Positions 6,591 through 16,446 of a stretch of 35,845 bases of DNA are shown here, piece after piece. Under the pieces are notes generated by a model, which was given only the letters and a program-made list of their open reading frames with translations, was not told where the DNA came from and made no database searches. Source of the stretch: an uncultured Clostridia bacterium. GTDB taxonomy: Bacteria > Bacillota > Clostridia > Oscillospirales > Acutalibacteraceae. The stretch covers positions 1-35,845 of the forward strand of contig CAMVRG010000003.1 of assembly GCA_947169815.1 (NCBI GenBank). The letters are read 5' to 3'. Each line of letters opens with the position of its first letter. The stretch's first letter is position 1. A program made the position numbers and the translations under genes.

Positions 6591-8473
6591 TGAATAGAAA
6601 GCAGAAGATTAATCTTATAAGGATTATCGTTTCTGCGCTGCTTCTAATTGTTTTTTCTGTAACCTTAAAGGGCGTTAACCCTTATATAAGATTTATATTA
6701 TTTTTAATACCTTATCTTATAGCGGGCTATGATATTCTACTCAAAGCGTTTAAGGGAATAATTAACCGCCAGGTATTTGACGAGAACTTTCTTATGGCGA
6801 TAGCTACCGCAGGCGCTATAATAATAGCCCTGTTAAAAAACGGAAGCTATACCGAGGCTATAGCCGTTATGGTTTTCTACCAGACGGGCGAGCTTTTCCA
6901 GAGCTATGCCGTAGGAAAGAGCCGACGGAATATAAGCGAGCTTATGGATATCCGTCCCGACTGCGCCTATATTGAAAAGGACGGCGAAATTCAGGAGGTT
7001 GACCCCGACGAGGTTGAAATCGGAAGCGTAATAGTTGTCAGCGCGGGGGAGAAAATCCCGATTGACGGTATCGTAATTGAAGGAACGTCAACTCTTAATA
7101 CAAGCGCCCTGACGGGCGAAAGCGCGCCGAGAGAGGTTTTTGAAGGCGACGAGGTTATAAGCGGCTGTATCAATATAAACGGGCTGCTTAAAATAAAAAC
7201 GACCAGGGAGTTCGGCGAATCTACCGTATCTAAAATACTTGACCTTGTTGAGAATTCAAGTATGAAGAAGGCGAAAACCGAACAATTTATAACGAAGTTC
7301 GCAAAATACTATACTCCCGCGGTCTGCGCTTCGGCGCTACTCCTTGCTCTTGCGCCTCCGCTTATCAGGTTATCAGCAGGCTATGAGGCGATGTGGAGCG
7401 AGTGGATATACAGAGCGCTGACCTTCCTTGTAATAAGCTGTCCGTGCGCGCTCGTTATTTCAATTCCGCTGACCTTCTTCGCGGGAATAGGCGGCGCGAG
7501 CCGAAACGGCATACTGATTAAGGGCGCGACCTTCTTTGAAACGCTCTCAAAGACGAAATACGTTGTTTTCGATAAAACGGGCACGATGACTAAGGGAGTC
7601 TTTGAAGTAAGCGAAATAAGCGCCTCAGAGGGCGTCAGCAGTGATATAATACTTGAAAAGGCGGCGTACGCCGAGGAATATTCAAACCACCCTATAAGTT
7701 TAAGTATAAAATCGGCTTATAAGGGCGAAATTGACCGAAACAGACTGAGCGACATTAACGAGCTAAGCGGCAAGGGCGTAACGGTAAAGCTTGACGGAAA
7801 AGAGCTTGCGGTAGGAAACGCGGCGCTTATGAAAACGCTCGGGATTGACTTTAAGGAAAACGGTAAGTCGGGTTCCGCCGTTTACGTTGCCGAAGAGGGA
7901 AGATATCTCGGATGTATTCTTATAGCGGATAAAATCAAGCCGACCTCTAAACAGGCGATAGCCGAGCTTAAAGCGCTCGGAGTCAAAGAAACGGTAATGC
8001 TTACGGGCGACGTTAAAGCGGTTGCCGAAAGCGTAGCCTATGAGCTCAGAATTGATAAAGTATACAGCGAGCTTCTTCCCGCCGACAAGGTAAGCCTTGT
8101 TGAAAAGATAATAAGCGGTAAGAAGGATAAAGAGGCGGTAGCCTTCGCGGGCGACGGAATAAACGACGCGCCCGTTCTCTCAAGAGCCGATATAGGTATT
8201 GCGATGGGCGCTCTTGGCTCTGACGCGGCAATTGAGGCGGCTGACGTCGTACTTATGGATGACGACCCTCTTAAGATTTCAAAGGCGATAAGAATAGCTA
8301 AGCGCTGTCTCAGAATAGTTTATGAAAACATTTATTTTGCAATCGGAGTAAAGCTTATATGCCTTATCCTCGGAGCGGCTGGAATAGCTACAATGTGGCT
8401 TGCGATATTCGCAGACGTAGGCGTTATGGTAATTGCGGTACTCAACGCAATAAGAGCGCTTGAGAAAAAGTAA
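6590..8473 (+). CDS. zntA: P1B-type heavy-metal ATPase (Zn2+/Cd2+/Pb2+ exporter type)
   Basis: This 627-residue membrane pump exports divalent soft metals using ATP. Seen in order are paired N-terminal transmembrane helices, the actuator motif TGES (about residue 175), the intramembrane metal site Cys284-Pro-Cys286 in SCPCALVISIPL, the phosphorylated Asp328 in FDKTGTMT, the P1B His-Pro motif NHPIS, the hinge GDGINDAP (about 521-528), and two C-terminal helices containing FADVGVMV (Asp609). The CPC plus the late aspartate is the pattern of the P1B-2 (ZntA/CadA) group. No HMA domain is fused at its N-terminus; that role appears to be split off into the 72-residue protein encoded just upstream. 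The start codon overlaps that gene's stop. Confidence 0.93.
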   Translation: MNRKQKINLIRIIVSALLLIVFSVTLKGVNPYIRFILFLIPYLIAGYDILLKAFKGIINRQVFDENFLMAIATAGAIIIALLKNGSYTEAIAVMVFYQTGELFQSYAVGKSRRNISELMDIRPDCAYIEKDGEIQEVDPDEVEIGSVIVVSAGEKIPIDGIVIEGTSTLNTSALTGESAPREVFEGDEVISGCININGLLKIKTTREFGESTVSKILDLVENSSMKKAKTEQFITKFAKYYTPAVCASALLLALAPPLIRLSAGYEAMWSEWIYRALTFLVISCPCALVISIPLTFFAGIGGASRNGILIKGATFFETLSKTKYVVFDKTGTMTKGVFEVSEISASEGVSSDIILEKAAYAEEYSNHPISLSIKSAYKGEIDRNRLSDINELSGKGVTVKLDGKELAVGNAALMKTLGIDFKENGKSGSAVYVAEEGRYLGCILIADKIKPTSKQAIAELKALGVKETVMLTGDVKAVAESVAYELRIDKVYSELLPADKVSLVEKIISGKKDKEAVAFAGDGINDAPVLSRADIGIAMGALGSDAAIEAADVVLMDDDPLKISKAIRIAKRCLRIVYENIYFAIGVKLICLILGAAGIATMWLAIFADVGVMVIAVLNAIRALEKK

Positions 8474-8479
8474 ATAATT

Positions 8480-8502
8480 AAGGCAGGTTCGACCTGCCTT
8501 TT
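8480..8502 (+). terminator. Rho-independent terminator of the metal-export operon
   Basis: A perfect 9-bp stem (AAGGCAGGT against ACCTGCCTT) with a TCG loop runs into TTTTATT. Confidence 0.85.
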
Positions 8503-8510
8503 ATTATTGC

Positions 8511-8539
8511 ATAAAAATAAACCTTGGGTTTCCCCAAGG
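8511..8539 (-). terminator. Rho-independent terminator of the 2475-residue protein gene
   Basis: Read on the minus strand, CCTTGGG-GAAA-CCCAAGG is followed by TTTATTTTTAT. It lies about 20 bases after the stop codon. Confidence 0.8.
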
Positions 8540-8559
8540 CTTATTTTATTAATGTTTAA

Positions 8560-9950
8560 TTATCCTGCAAGAGTCTGAAGAAGGTCGATAAGGTCGAGGA
8601 TAACTGCGTCAGTTTCGCCCTGAAGCATTCCGAGAACCTGACCAACAACGTCAGCTACTGTTGCGGACATTCCGTCGATACCGCCTATAAGCTTAACAAT
8701 TGCATCGTAGTTGCCCTTATAATTAATGGTTTCGATAAGGAATCTGAGTACCGTAATGAGGGTTATATCCTCATCGGATTTAACGTACATTCTTGAACCG
8801 AAGCAAGCAACCTGTGAAGGCTCGTTGAATACCATTTCGCCGCAGCTTGCAAGCGCGAGCCAGTCAATGTCGGGAAGCTCAAGATTGAGAGCAGAGCCGC
8901 CAATCTTAATCTTCGGAAGAATTGAGTTGATAAGCGGAACAACCTTGTCAGCGCCGATAAGTCCGCCGAGCGTACCCTTAATGTCGTAAAGGTCGAACTT
9001 AGCCATATTGATTCCGACCTTATCCTTGAGAAGCTTCGGAACGTCAAGTCCTGCAGCCTTAAGGATTGTATTAACGTTAGCAATCGGCTTTAATGCGTCA
9101 AGAAGCGCTGTGATAGGTGTAAGAAGATTATCAAGTACCTGAGTTAAACCGTCGTTTGCAAAGAAGAGTGCAAGGTTCGGAAGCATATTAGCTACTGTCT
9201 CAAGAGGAGCAGCAAGTACGTCTTCTACCTTATCCCAGAGAGGATTGAGAATATCAAGAAGGATATTGTCATACTCGTGGAAGATGTCTTCTCTGTACTG
9301 GTACTGTGTCTTAATGTTGTAAACTCCGAGACCCTCAAGAAGAGGAGCGATAGCGGAGGTGTAACCGTCAGAACCGGGGACAGATACAAGGTTGAAGAGG
9401 TTAAGCGAAGCGTCGTTGAGGAGTACGTCGAGTACGCCGAACATCGGACGAAGAACAGCGGTTAATGCGTGGATAAAGCTGTCTCTGTCTTTTACGCCGA
9501 ACTTAAGGTTTTCAGCCTTAATCTTCTTCCATGAGCCTGCTCTTCTGATTACGTTTGCAGCGGCCGGATATTCCTGACCGTAGTTGCTGTCTGTGAGAAG
9601 CTTAGCAACGTTATCGGTTGAGAAGTCAATCTCGGTCTGAGCAAGAAGGTCCGTAAGCGAACCGTCGCCAACCTTTACGCCTTCAACTGCGCCGTAGATA
9701 CCGGTTGCAGCCTTAGCTACGAGGTCGTCGGTGTAGAGCTTCTCTTCAACGAGTCCCGTAAGACCGCCTTCAAGAAGTCCGCCGATAAGTCCGTCAAGCA
9801 TCGGAGCGAGCTTACGGCAGAACTCTTCGTCGAGCTTGCCCCACTCAAATGTTGAATCCTTATACTTGAAGTCTCTGTAATCGAAGAATTTATCGGTAGC
9901 GCTTCCGTTAAGGAGATAGAAGAGAGCGCCTACGATTTCATCAGGAGTAG
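8560..9950 (-). repeat. Protein-level tandem repeat unit 3 of the giant protein
   Basis: About residues 2013-2475. Landmarks are DEIVGALFYLLNG, TGIYGAVEG, LTDSNYGQEY, SWKKIKAENLKFG, GYTSAIAPLLEGLG, APLETVANMLPNLA and LPDIDWLALASCG. The protein ends a few residues into what would be a fourth unit (AVILDLIDLLQTLAG). Confidence 0.6.
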
Positions 9951-12900
9951 CGATTGCGATATTATCGAATATGCTTCCGATGATAGCCTTAAGAGTATCG
10001 TTCTTCTTAATAGCGTCGATGTTGCAGATAAGCTTCTTAAGAGCCTTAGCGTTCTTGATAAGAACCTTAGCAACATATCTGAATACCGCTACGAGAACCT
10101 CGCCCTTACGAGCTTGAACCTGAAGGGTTGTGTACTTGCCCTTGTCGTTCTTAGCCTTGCTCTTTACGGTTTCGATAGTGCCGTGGCTTGCAATCTGAGC
10201 CCAGGTAAAGTTCGGAAGCGTCATTCCGAGCTTATCCTTGAGAAGATTTGAAAGAAGCGGAACTACAATATCCTGAATGTTGAAGGATTTAAGGTCGTTA
10301 AGCTTGAGGTTAAGTTTAACGTCAACGCCGATTAAGTCGGCAATAACATCGCCGAGGTTCTTACCCGTAATGCCCTTGATGAGCTTGTCGAGGTCGAGAC
10401 CGTTCTTCTTAAGTACGCCCATAAGTCCCTTCTGTGAGGTAATGGGAGCAAGAAGATTAGCAACTGCCTGAGATAATCCGCAGCTGTCAAGGAAGTAAGC
10501 AACGTTCGGAAGAATACCGCAAAGGGTATCAAACGGAGCGTTAGTTACGTCGTCGATTAAGCCGCCGATAGGCTTGAGGATGTTGATAAGGAGGTTATCC
10601 TTAGCCTTCTTATAATCCTTCTTGTACTGCTTGTATGTCTTGATTCCGTCACACATAAACGCTTCGAGAAGCGGGATAATCGCGCTTTCGTAACCGTTTG
10701 TTCCGAGTGTGAGGTCAATACTCTGAAGCGTGTCGTTAATGTCGTCAACGATACCGTCGATGTCGATAACGAGCTCGCTCTTGGTTGTTCTGTGGTCGCT
10801 TGCTGTCTTGTTGTAGCTCTGTACGGTTAAGATGAACTTGCCGCCCTTAATCTTATAGTTAAGAGTTGCAGCGTTTTCGCCCTTGTCGGAAAGGATTTCC
10901 GTTGAGCCGTTAACCTTAAGCGATCTTACGAGAGCCTTGATGTCAAGACGCTTTAAGAGCGGAAGCTTGCCTTCGCAGAGAAGAACCGCAAGAATATCGT
11001 CGAGCGGACGGAGCGAAGCTGCAAGACCGTTGATAAAGCCTGTCTTAGCGCCGTTAGTCTTATTCGTGAAGCCCCAGTTAATCTTTCCTACCTTATCCCA
11101 GCTCTTAGCCTTCTTAAGAGTCTTAGCGGCTGAGGTGTAGGTCTTTCCGTAGCTCTTGTCAGTAAGGTACTTGGCAAGTCCCTTAGGAGTTACGTCCATC
11201 TGGAGCGAAGCGAGAATCATTGTTACCGTATCGTTGCCAGTAAGTGCGCCGTAAAGAGCCTTGGCAATGGTAGTAATGATTTCGTTAGTGTAAAGATTGT
11301 CTCTTACGAGAGCGTTGAGACCTTCGATATCCGTTACTCCGAGGCTGTTGAGAAGCGGGAATACGTTGTTAACAAGGTCATCGAGCTTGTCAACGTCTTC
11401 GCGTGCTTCCTTAGCGGTTACGAAGTCAGGATACTTAAATGTGTTCTTAAGCTTCTTTGAGTATTCAGCGAATGACCAGTAAACCTCGGTCGGGCTCTTG
11501 AATACGTTAATCGCCTTAACGATTACTGTGAGAAGCTGAGCAGCGTTGAGTCCCTTGAGAATCTTGGCAACGCTCGGGTCTAAGCTGTTAATAAGACTTG
11601 TGATAAGGTCAGCGCCGAGTAATGAATCTACAACGTAAGCGTATACGAGGAGAAGTACCTCAGCGGGTGACTCAGCCGCATAAAGTCTGTCGAAGTTGAT
11701 GTTCGGGAGCTTGAGGTTAAGCGGTAACTTACCTGCAAGAAGTTTATTGAAGAGAGCCGTAGCAATATACTTCTTGGGAAGACCGTTAAGATCGATTACA
11801 CCGTTAATAAGGTCGTTGAGCTTAGTCTTTACAAGCTTTGCGAAGGTCGGCGAGAGATTTGAAACGTCCTTGTCAAGGATGTTCGCGATACCGTTGATAT
11901 GAAGGTCAATGGTGCCCTTGAGACCGCCGACAATCTGTGTAATCTGCGAGTCTCTGAGAACGCCGCCGAGTCCCTTAACAAGGTTGAGGATGAAGCTCAT
12001 CGGAGCGTCGTAAAGCTCGTTGAAGATGTAGCCGAACGGCATGAGGATTCCGTCAACAAGCATCTTGCCGTACTTCTTATCCTTGAACGCCTTGTTGAAA
12101 TCGGAAGCGCTCATAATCTTGCCCTTAGCGCCAACACCCGTTGAGATATTAGTGAAGAGGGGAACAAGAACTTCGCTGTAAAGATTCTTTTCGGTACCCT
12201 TCTGGGTAACAGAGGTAGCGAGCGCAGCGCCGAGTACAGCGGCAATACCGTTAAAGGATTCGCCGAGTGCATCGTAGAACGCTTCCTTGTCGCCCTTGCT
12301 GAAGCCGTACTTCAGGAAGTCGTGAGTATTATAGGTCTTCTTATCGTAGTTAAGAGCTGTAATCTGTACCTTGAAGGAATTCCAGTTATGGTAATCTTCC
12401 TTCTTAAGAATCTTAGCAGTATCTTCATACTTATCGGTAAGACGCATAGCAACTGCATCGGGAGAAACGATACCGTAAAGAGCGTCGGCGATAAGCATGT
12501 TCGGGTCTCTCTTATTAAGTACGCCCGAATCAGCATTATAGAAGAGATAGTCTATAATGTTTTCAAGAAGTGAATATGTCTGAATAACGAGATTTGAAAG
12601 GTTAGCCGAGGTATATACCTTATTCTTGTCAACGTCTCCGTCTGAGGTCGGCTTATTACCAATCTTACCTGTTGTAGCAGGCTTCTGAGAGGTTTCGCCT
12701 ACAACGAAATACAAATAGTTATTAACGAGTTTTAATAAATCATTTGTATTCTTAGCGCCGAAGTAAGCGGCAAATACCGTAACAACGCCTGAAAGAAGGT
12801 TGTCGGTAGAATCCAGATCAAATCCGTTAAGCGATGTATTTGAAAGAAGAGATGCAAGTAATTCATCAAGAACATCAACAAGCTTTTTCGCAGCGTTAAG

Positions 12901-15900
12901 GTTTTCCTTAGTAAGGAGCTTGTCGTAATCTGTTCCGGCTGCCGATACGTTCTTTGATTTCTTGGAGCTTGCAAGAAGGGGAGCCGTACCGTGGAGCGCC
13001 TTGTTTACGTTGTATTTTGCTTTTCCTTCGTTTTGTTTAATTATTGTTTCGATAAACGGCCACAGACCTCTTGATTCTCCGCCCTTAGTGAAACGTATAT
13101 TAGAAATAAGGAAGAAACCGGAGGTAATTGAGAAGCCGACAAAGTTTGTCTTGCTTTCGCCTTCAATGGTGTTAGCCGCAGTTCTCTGCTCTAACGTGAA
13201 GGTAGCGTCGTCGCTTCTCTTAAGCTGGAAGAGACCGTTTAATGCGTCGGTAATAACGCTTGTTTCGCCGAAGTCGCCGAGAGCGGCAAGTAAGCCGTAT
13301 ACGAGCGGAACCTCGGATGTAATCTTATTGCTATCGTCTGAAATGACATCGTTTAAGAAATCGAGTAAGCCGTTAATCCAGTTGCCGATAAGAAGGTCAA
13401 CAACAGATGTGAGAATCTTAACGGCGTTAGCCTTGTTGGAATCGTTTGCAGCAAGAGTCTCAAATTTATCATAATGAACATTATAAGTTTCTACTATTCC
13501 GCTAACAGTTCGTGTAGCAATCTTACCTTCATAGTTGAACGCCCAGTCGGAATCAACGGCATATTTTTCCATAAAGTTCTTTCCAAGTCTGTCAATTAAC
13601 TTGGGAAGACCAACCTTGAGGTCATTAAGACCGTCGTTACCTTCATTATAGGTACCGTCCATATCCTTAATAAGGTTTTTATCAGTAGAACCTTGTCCCG
13701 GTACATATCCGGCATCTTCTTTGAGATAATCGTCTACGCCGTCTCTGAGGAAGGTGAGAAGTTCATCTACAATTTCATAAACACCGGGATTCTGAAGCGT
13801 AGTAGCCGTATCTCCTCCGATAAGACCTGCGATTAACTTAACAAGCTGTTCGCTGTCGAGAGAAGCAATAACCTGGTCAGCTATGTAGATATTTGTGAAA
13901 CGGGGTACATTTTCATTGAAATCAGCAGTTTTTGTTTCCGTTTCAAATTGAATGTTACCGCCTTCATCAAGAACATAACGACCTTCATCGTCGAGAATAG
14001 GATCATGATATTCAACATCAGAATATGTGCCAACCATTCCAACTGCTGTCATACGATCTCCGGTTATCCAATGAAGGATTGCGGGAAGCGCAGTATTTAA
14101 GTCGATATGAAGAGCACCGAGACCTATATCAGTATTACCTGCAGCTTGTGTATATCTATAAAGGTCAAGTTTTGGGTTATAATTGTGGGAGATATCAGCA
14201 ATCATACCTGAAAGCATATCAGGAGAAAGCAGTGTATCATCCAATATACGATACGGAATTGTATCTTCTCCCCTAAGATTAGAATAAACGTTGTGGTCAT
14301 CTATATCGTCGTGAAGAATAACAGGGAGTAAAGTTTCAACAATTACTATAATTAACGGTAATAAGTTGAAAACAGTTTCGGCGGGTTCATTGTATAACCT
14401 CTCCCAAATATTTGTAACTATGCTTACAAGATCAGCATCTCCGTCCAACAGTTTGTTTATCATCGACTGAAGATCAATCGGAGATGTCATTCCTAAAATA
14501 GGAATTACTTTTTCATTCAGGGCTATATTTGCGGCAGCAACTACAGCAGATTCAGGAAGATTATCATAATCTGAATAGCTATAAGGCTCTATATCTGTGC
14601 TTTTCTCATAAGGATTGCAAAAACCGATTTTAAAGTAATCAGCAATCTTTACGCCCTTAGTATTCACTTTGTAATCTTCTGCTGCGTCTCCCATAGCTGA
14701 AAGCATAGCTTCGCCAAGTGCATCTGCATCCGAATAGTCACCAGAAACAAGAGAAGTTTCAGTGTTTAACTGCTTCAGGAGTGTAAAATAGTTTTCTGAA
14801 GTGGTTTCAAAAGATGTACTATAATCGTTCTCCGAAACAATATACTTATCAAGTATAGCGTAAGTCCAGTAAGAGTCGAAAGCTTTTGTGAGGTTTGCTG
14901 CACTCTTTGTTAAAAGCTTAATGGGCTTTACAGGAGTCTCGTCAGCCAAACCGGTATATTCGTTCAAGAAAGTATTTCCGGTAAGTCTACCTCTTCTGTC
15001 AACAGTTTTACCCTCTTCAAAATATAGATCTTTAATTTCACTTAAGTTGGACAAGGTAATTGTAGTTTCGTTACCAGGAATAAGCTGATTAGCTTTTATC
15101 GGGGTTCCGGCCTTATCCATAAGATAAATGTAAATGTACGTGTTGAGAACTAAACGTCCTTTGGGAACCGCGTGGTAAAAATAAAGCTTAGCAGCGCTAT
15201 CGAGTTCATTATCCATACCGATAGCTTTAAAAACATTTACATAAAAGTCATAATAGTAATCTTTGCGCTTTCCAAGGAGATTACGGATATCTTCTTCGCT
15301 TGTAATTTCTCCCAAAGTACGATCTGAGTTAGGCGCATTTTCAATAGCGATATTATCAAGTACTGCGTCAGCTTCTTCGCTCTGCTCGTAAAGAGCCTTA
15401 ATCGCGTTATCACTATCTTGTCTCGTGTCAAGATTTTTTTCGCACTTTGCAAGGAGTTTATCAAGTTCTTTAAGAGTATCTGTGCAATACTTCTTTAAAG
15501 CAGCATTACTGGCTTCTTTTCCAGCTTCGCAGAATTTGTAAAGTCTGTAAAAGCTCCAGTCACCATCTTTTGGATTCACAGCGTCAAGCGGTGAAAAAGT
15601 GGTGTCATAAACTTCCTTATTGTCTGAGTACGCGCTACCGTATTTTTCTGTTAAAAAGTCCTCTTTACTAACCTCTTCTCCGAATGCATTGAGAAGAAGC
15701 GGGGAAGCGCCGGCAACAACGTCGGACAGGGTGGTCTGTGATGTTACGGGGTTAACAATATTGTTATCCTCTAACAGCTTCTTGATAGCGTCAATCTGAA
15801 TAAGACTGCCTAACAAGTCATTAAGCGCGTCGAAAGCCTCTTCGGCTTCGGTCGCGTTGTTCCAGTAGTTCAGGTTAGTGTCGGTTTTGTTTCCGTCTGC

Positions 15901-15987
15901 TGCGAAGGCGGTAAAACGGATTGAACAACTGGTGATTACCATTACTAAGCTGAGAAACAGGCTTAGTAACTTTTTGGTCGTTCTCAT
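8560..15987 (-). CDS. Giant secreted repeat protein of unknown function (2475 residues)
   Basis: An N-terminal signal peptide (basic MRTTKK, hydrophobic core, end near TAFAA, about residue 31) sends this protein out of the cell. The rest alternates leucine-rich, predicted helical stretches (such as LLSNLL, LINSIL, VLDNLL) with polar linkers. About residues 1080-2475 form three tandem divergent copies of a 415-520-residue unit. Shared landmarks are ALYGAL/GIYGAV then LLTDSNYGQEY, a Trp-containing start of the next block, LLEGLGVYNIKT/LLEAFMCDGIKT, APLETVANMLPN/APFDTLCGILPN, and LELPDIDWLALAS/MTLPNFTWAQIAS. The N-terminal 1080 residues are related in style but more diverged. There is no dockerin, sortase motif, SLH domain or recognisable enzyme. 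The second ATG (15987) is chosen because AGGAG is 8 bases upstream of it and only 2 from the first. It is divergent from the dockerin-bearing giant gene. Confidence 0.85.
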   Translation of the reverse strand: MRTTKKLLSLFLSLVMVITSCSIRFTAFAADGNKTDTNLNYWNNATEAEEAFDALNDLLGSLIQIDAIKKLLEDNNIVNPVTSQTTLSDVVAGASPLLLNAFGEEVSKEDFLTEKYGSAYSDNKEVYDTTFSPLDAVNPKDGDWSFYRLYKFCEAGKEASNAALKKYCTDTLKELDKLLAKCEKNLDTRQDSDNAIKALYEQSEEADAVLDNIAIENAPNSDRTLGEITSEEDIRNLLGKRKDYYYDFYVNVFKAIGMDNELDSAAKLYFYHAVPKGRLVLNTYIYIYLMDKAGTPIKANQLIPGNETTITLSNLSEIKDLYFEEGKTVDRRGRLTGNTFLNEYTGLADETPVKPIKLLTKSAANLTKAFDSYWTYAILDKYIVSENDYSTSFETTSENYFTLLKQLNTETSLVSGDYSDADALGEAMLSAMGDAAEDYKVNTKGVKIADYFKIGFCNPYEKSTDIEPYSYSDYDNLPESAVVAAANIALNEKVIPILGMTSPIDLQSMINKLLDGDADLVSIVTNIWERLYNEPAETVFNLLPLIIVIVETLLPVILHDDIDDHNVYSNLRGEDTIPYRILDDTLLSPDMLSGMIADISHNYNPKLDLYRYTQAAGNTDIGLGALHIDLNTALPAILHWITGDRMTAVGMVGTYSDVEYHDPILDDEGRYVLDEGGNIQFETETKTADFNENVPRFTNIYIADQVIASLDSEQLVKLIAGLIGGDTATTLQNPGVYEIVDELLTFLRDGVDDYLKEDAGYVPGQGSTDKNLIKDMDGTYNEGNDGLNDLKVGLPKLIDRLGKNFMEKYAVDSDWAFNYEGKIATRTVSGIVETYNVHYDKFETLAANDSNKANAVKILTSVVDLLIGNWINGLLDFLNDVISDDSNKITSEVPLVYGLLAALGDFGETSVITDALNGLFQLKRSDDATFTLEQRTAANTIEGESKTNFVGFSITSGFFLISNIRFTKGGESRGLWPFIETIIKQNEGKAKYNVNKALHGTAPLLASSKKSKNVSAAGTDYDKLLTKENLNAAKKLVDVLDELLASLLSNTSLNGFDLDSTDNLLSGVVTVFAAYFGAKNTNDLLKLVNNYLYFVVGETSQKPATTGKIGNKPTSDGDVDKNKVYTSANLSNLVIQTYSLLENIIDYLFYNADSGVLNKRDPNMLIADALYGIVSPDAVAMRLTDKYEDTAKILKKEDYHNWNSFKVQITALNYDKKTYNTHDFLKYGFSKGDKEAFYDALGESFNGIAAVLGAALATSVTQKGTEKNLYSEVLVPLFTNISTGVGAKGKIMSASDFNKAFKDKKYGKMLVDGILMPFGYIFNELYDAPMSFILNLVKGLGGVLRDSQITQIVGGLKGTIDLHINGIANILDKDVSNLSPTFAKLVKTKLNDLINGVIDLNGLPKKYIATALFNKLLAGKLPLNLKLPNINFDRLYAAESPAEVLLLVYAYVVDSLLGADLITSLINSLDPSVAKILKGLNAAQLLTVIVKAINVFKSPTEVYWSFAEYSKKLKNTFKYPDFVTAKEAREDVDKLDDLVNNVFPLLNSLGVTDIEGLNALVRDNLYTNEIITTIAKALYGALTGNDTVTMILASLQMDVTPKGLAKYLTDKSYGKTYTSAAKTLKKAKSWDKVGKINWGFTNKTNGAKTGFINGLAASLRPLDDILAVLLCEGKLPLLKRLDIKALVRSLKVNGSTEILSDKGENAATLNYKIKGGKFILTVQSYNKTASDHRTTKSELVIDIDGIVDDINDTLQSIDLTLGTNGYESAIIPLLEAFMCDGIKTYKQYKKDYKKAKDNLLINILKPIGGLIDDVTNAPFDTLCGILPNVAYFLDSCGLSQAVANLLAPITSQKGLMGVLKKNGLDLDKLIKGITGKNLGDVIADLIGVDVKLNLKLNDLKSFNIQDIVVPLLSNLLKDKLGMTLPNFTWAQIASHGTIETVKSKAKNDKGKYTTLQVQARKGEVLVAVFRYVAKVLIKNAKALKKLICNIDAIKKNDTLKAIIGSIFDNIAIATPDEIVGALFYLLNGSATDKFFDYRDFKYKDSTFEWGKLDEEFCRKLAPMLDGLIGGLLEGGLTGLVEEKLYTDDLVAKAATGIYGAVEGVKVGDGSLTDLLAQTEIDFSTDNVAKLLTDSNYGQEYPAAANVIRRAGSWKKIKAENLKFGVKDRDSFIHALTAVLRPMFGVLDVLLNDASLNLFNLVSVPGSDGYTSAIAPLLEGLGVYNIKTQYQYREDIFHEYDNILLDILNPLWDKVEDVLAAPLETVANMLPNLALFFANDGLTQVLDNLLTPITALLDALKPIANVNTILKAAGLDVPKLLKDKVGINMAKFDLYDIKGTLGGLIGADKVVPLINSILPKIKIGGSALNLELPDIDWLALASCGEMVFNEPSQVACFGSRMYVKSDEDITLITVLRFLIETINYKGNYDAIVKLIGGIDGMSATVADVVGQVLGMLQGETDAVILDLIDLLQTLAG
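9951..11503 (-). repeat. Protein-level tandem repeat unit 2 of the giant protein
   Basis: About residues 1495-2012, the longest unit. Landmarks are TIAKALYGALTGND, LTDKSYGKTY, SWDKVGKINWGF, GYESAIIPLLEAF, APFDTLCGILPNVA and LPNFTWAQIASHG. It carries an extra insertion between the RPLDDILAVLL block and GYESAI, rich in beta-prone residues, which accounts for the extra length. Confidence 0.6.
11504..12750 (-). repeat. Protein-level tandem repeat unit 1 of the giant protein
   Basis: About residues 1080-1494. Landmarks are LIADALYGIVS, LTDKYEDTAKIL, then NWNSFK, DAPMSFILNLVKGLGG and LKLPNINFDRLYAAE. Boundaries are approximate, placed by eye at the segment equivalent to DEIVGALFYLLNG in unit 3. 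Confidence 0.6.
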
Positions 15988-16143
15988 AATCATCTCTCCT
16001 TTTCTTTTAATGATTTCGACAAAAGTATCAAGTCTTAAAATAATAATAAAAGCGATATTTTTGCCGATACAGTACGGATTTACGCCGAAGCTGTCTGATT
16101 TTTGGGCGCAAAATTCCCATACTGTGCGAACGATATCAATATA

Positions 16144-16172
16144 TTTATAACAGATAAATAAAATAATGTCAA
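16144..16172 (-). promoter_or_regulatory. Promoter of the 2475-residue protein gene
   Basis: On the minus strand a perfect -35 TTGACA (16167-16172) and -10 TATAAA (16144-16149) are spaced 17 bases apart. Transcription would begin near 16137, giving a 5' leader of about 150 bases. Confidence 0.75.
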
Positions 16173-16289
16173 TAGAAATAAATAAATAAAATTAATAAAA
16201 ATTTTACATTATAACATCATTTTACCCTCTGCTCTGAGCGAGAATACCATTTTATATATAAAAATCTGAAATTTACGACAAAATAATTT

Positions 16290-16372
16290 GCCGCAGCGGA
16301 GCGAGAAAATGGAGTAATTCGTTTGGTGAAAGGGGTACAATCAAACAATTAAGGAGATGACTCCGCTGCGGC
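16290..16372. repeat. Nested inverted-repeat element (structured RNA or protein site)
   Basis: GCCGCAGCGGAG (16290-16301) and its exact complement CTCCGCTGCGGC (16361-16372) enclose an inner inverted repeat, AATTCGTTTG (16316-16325) with CAAACAATT (16342-16350), which has one bulged base. Outer and inner arms would fold into one long interrupted hairpin. The outer arms are strikingly GC-rich for this AT-rich interval. No known RNA family is recognised. Confidence 0.6.
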
Positions 16373-16446
16373 GAGTGAACGGGCAATAAATAGAGGGAGA
16401 ATAAATATCGCCTCGGTTACTCTATATATAGTCGTTGTAAAGGAAC

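Noticed and set aside
12962-13474. Plus-strand open frame of about 170 codons opposite the giant protein gene.
   Set aside because: It is antisense to a long coherent coding region, with no ribosome site and low-complexity composition; it is a shadow of the real gene.
15878-16150. Plus-strand open frame across the start of the 2475-residue gene and its leader.
   Set aside because: It runs antisense through the signal peptide coding region and the leftward promoter, with no translation signals.
16368-16383. GCGGCGAGTGAACGGG resembles a conserved stretch of 23S rRNA.
   Set aside because: The match is only about 16 bases and part of it is explained by the inverted repeat. Flanking sequence does not continue like rRNA, so I treat it as chance.
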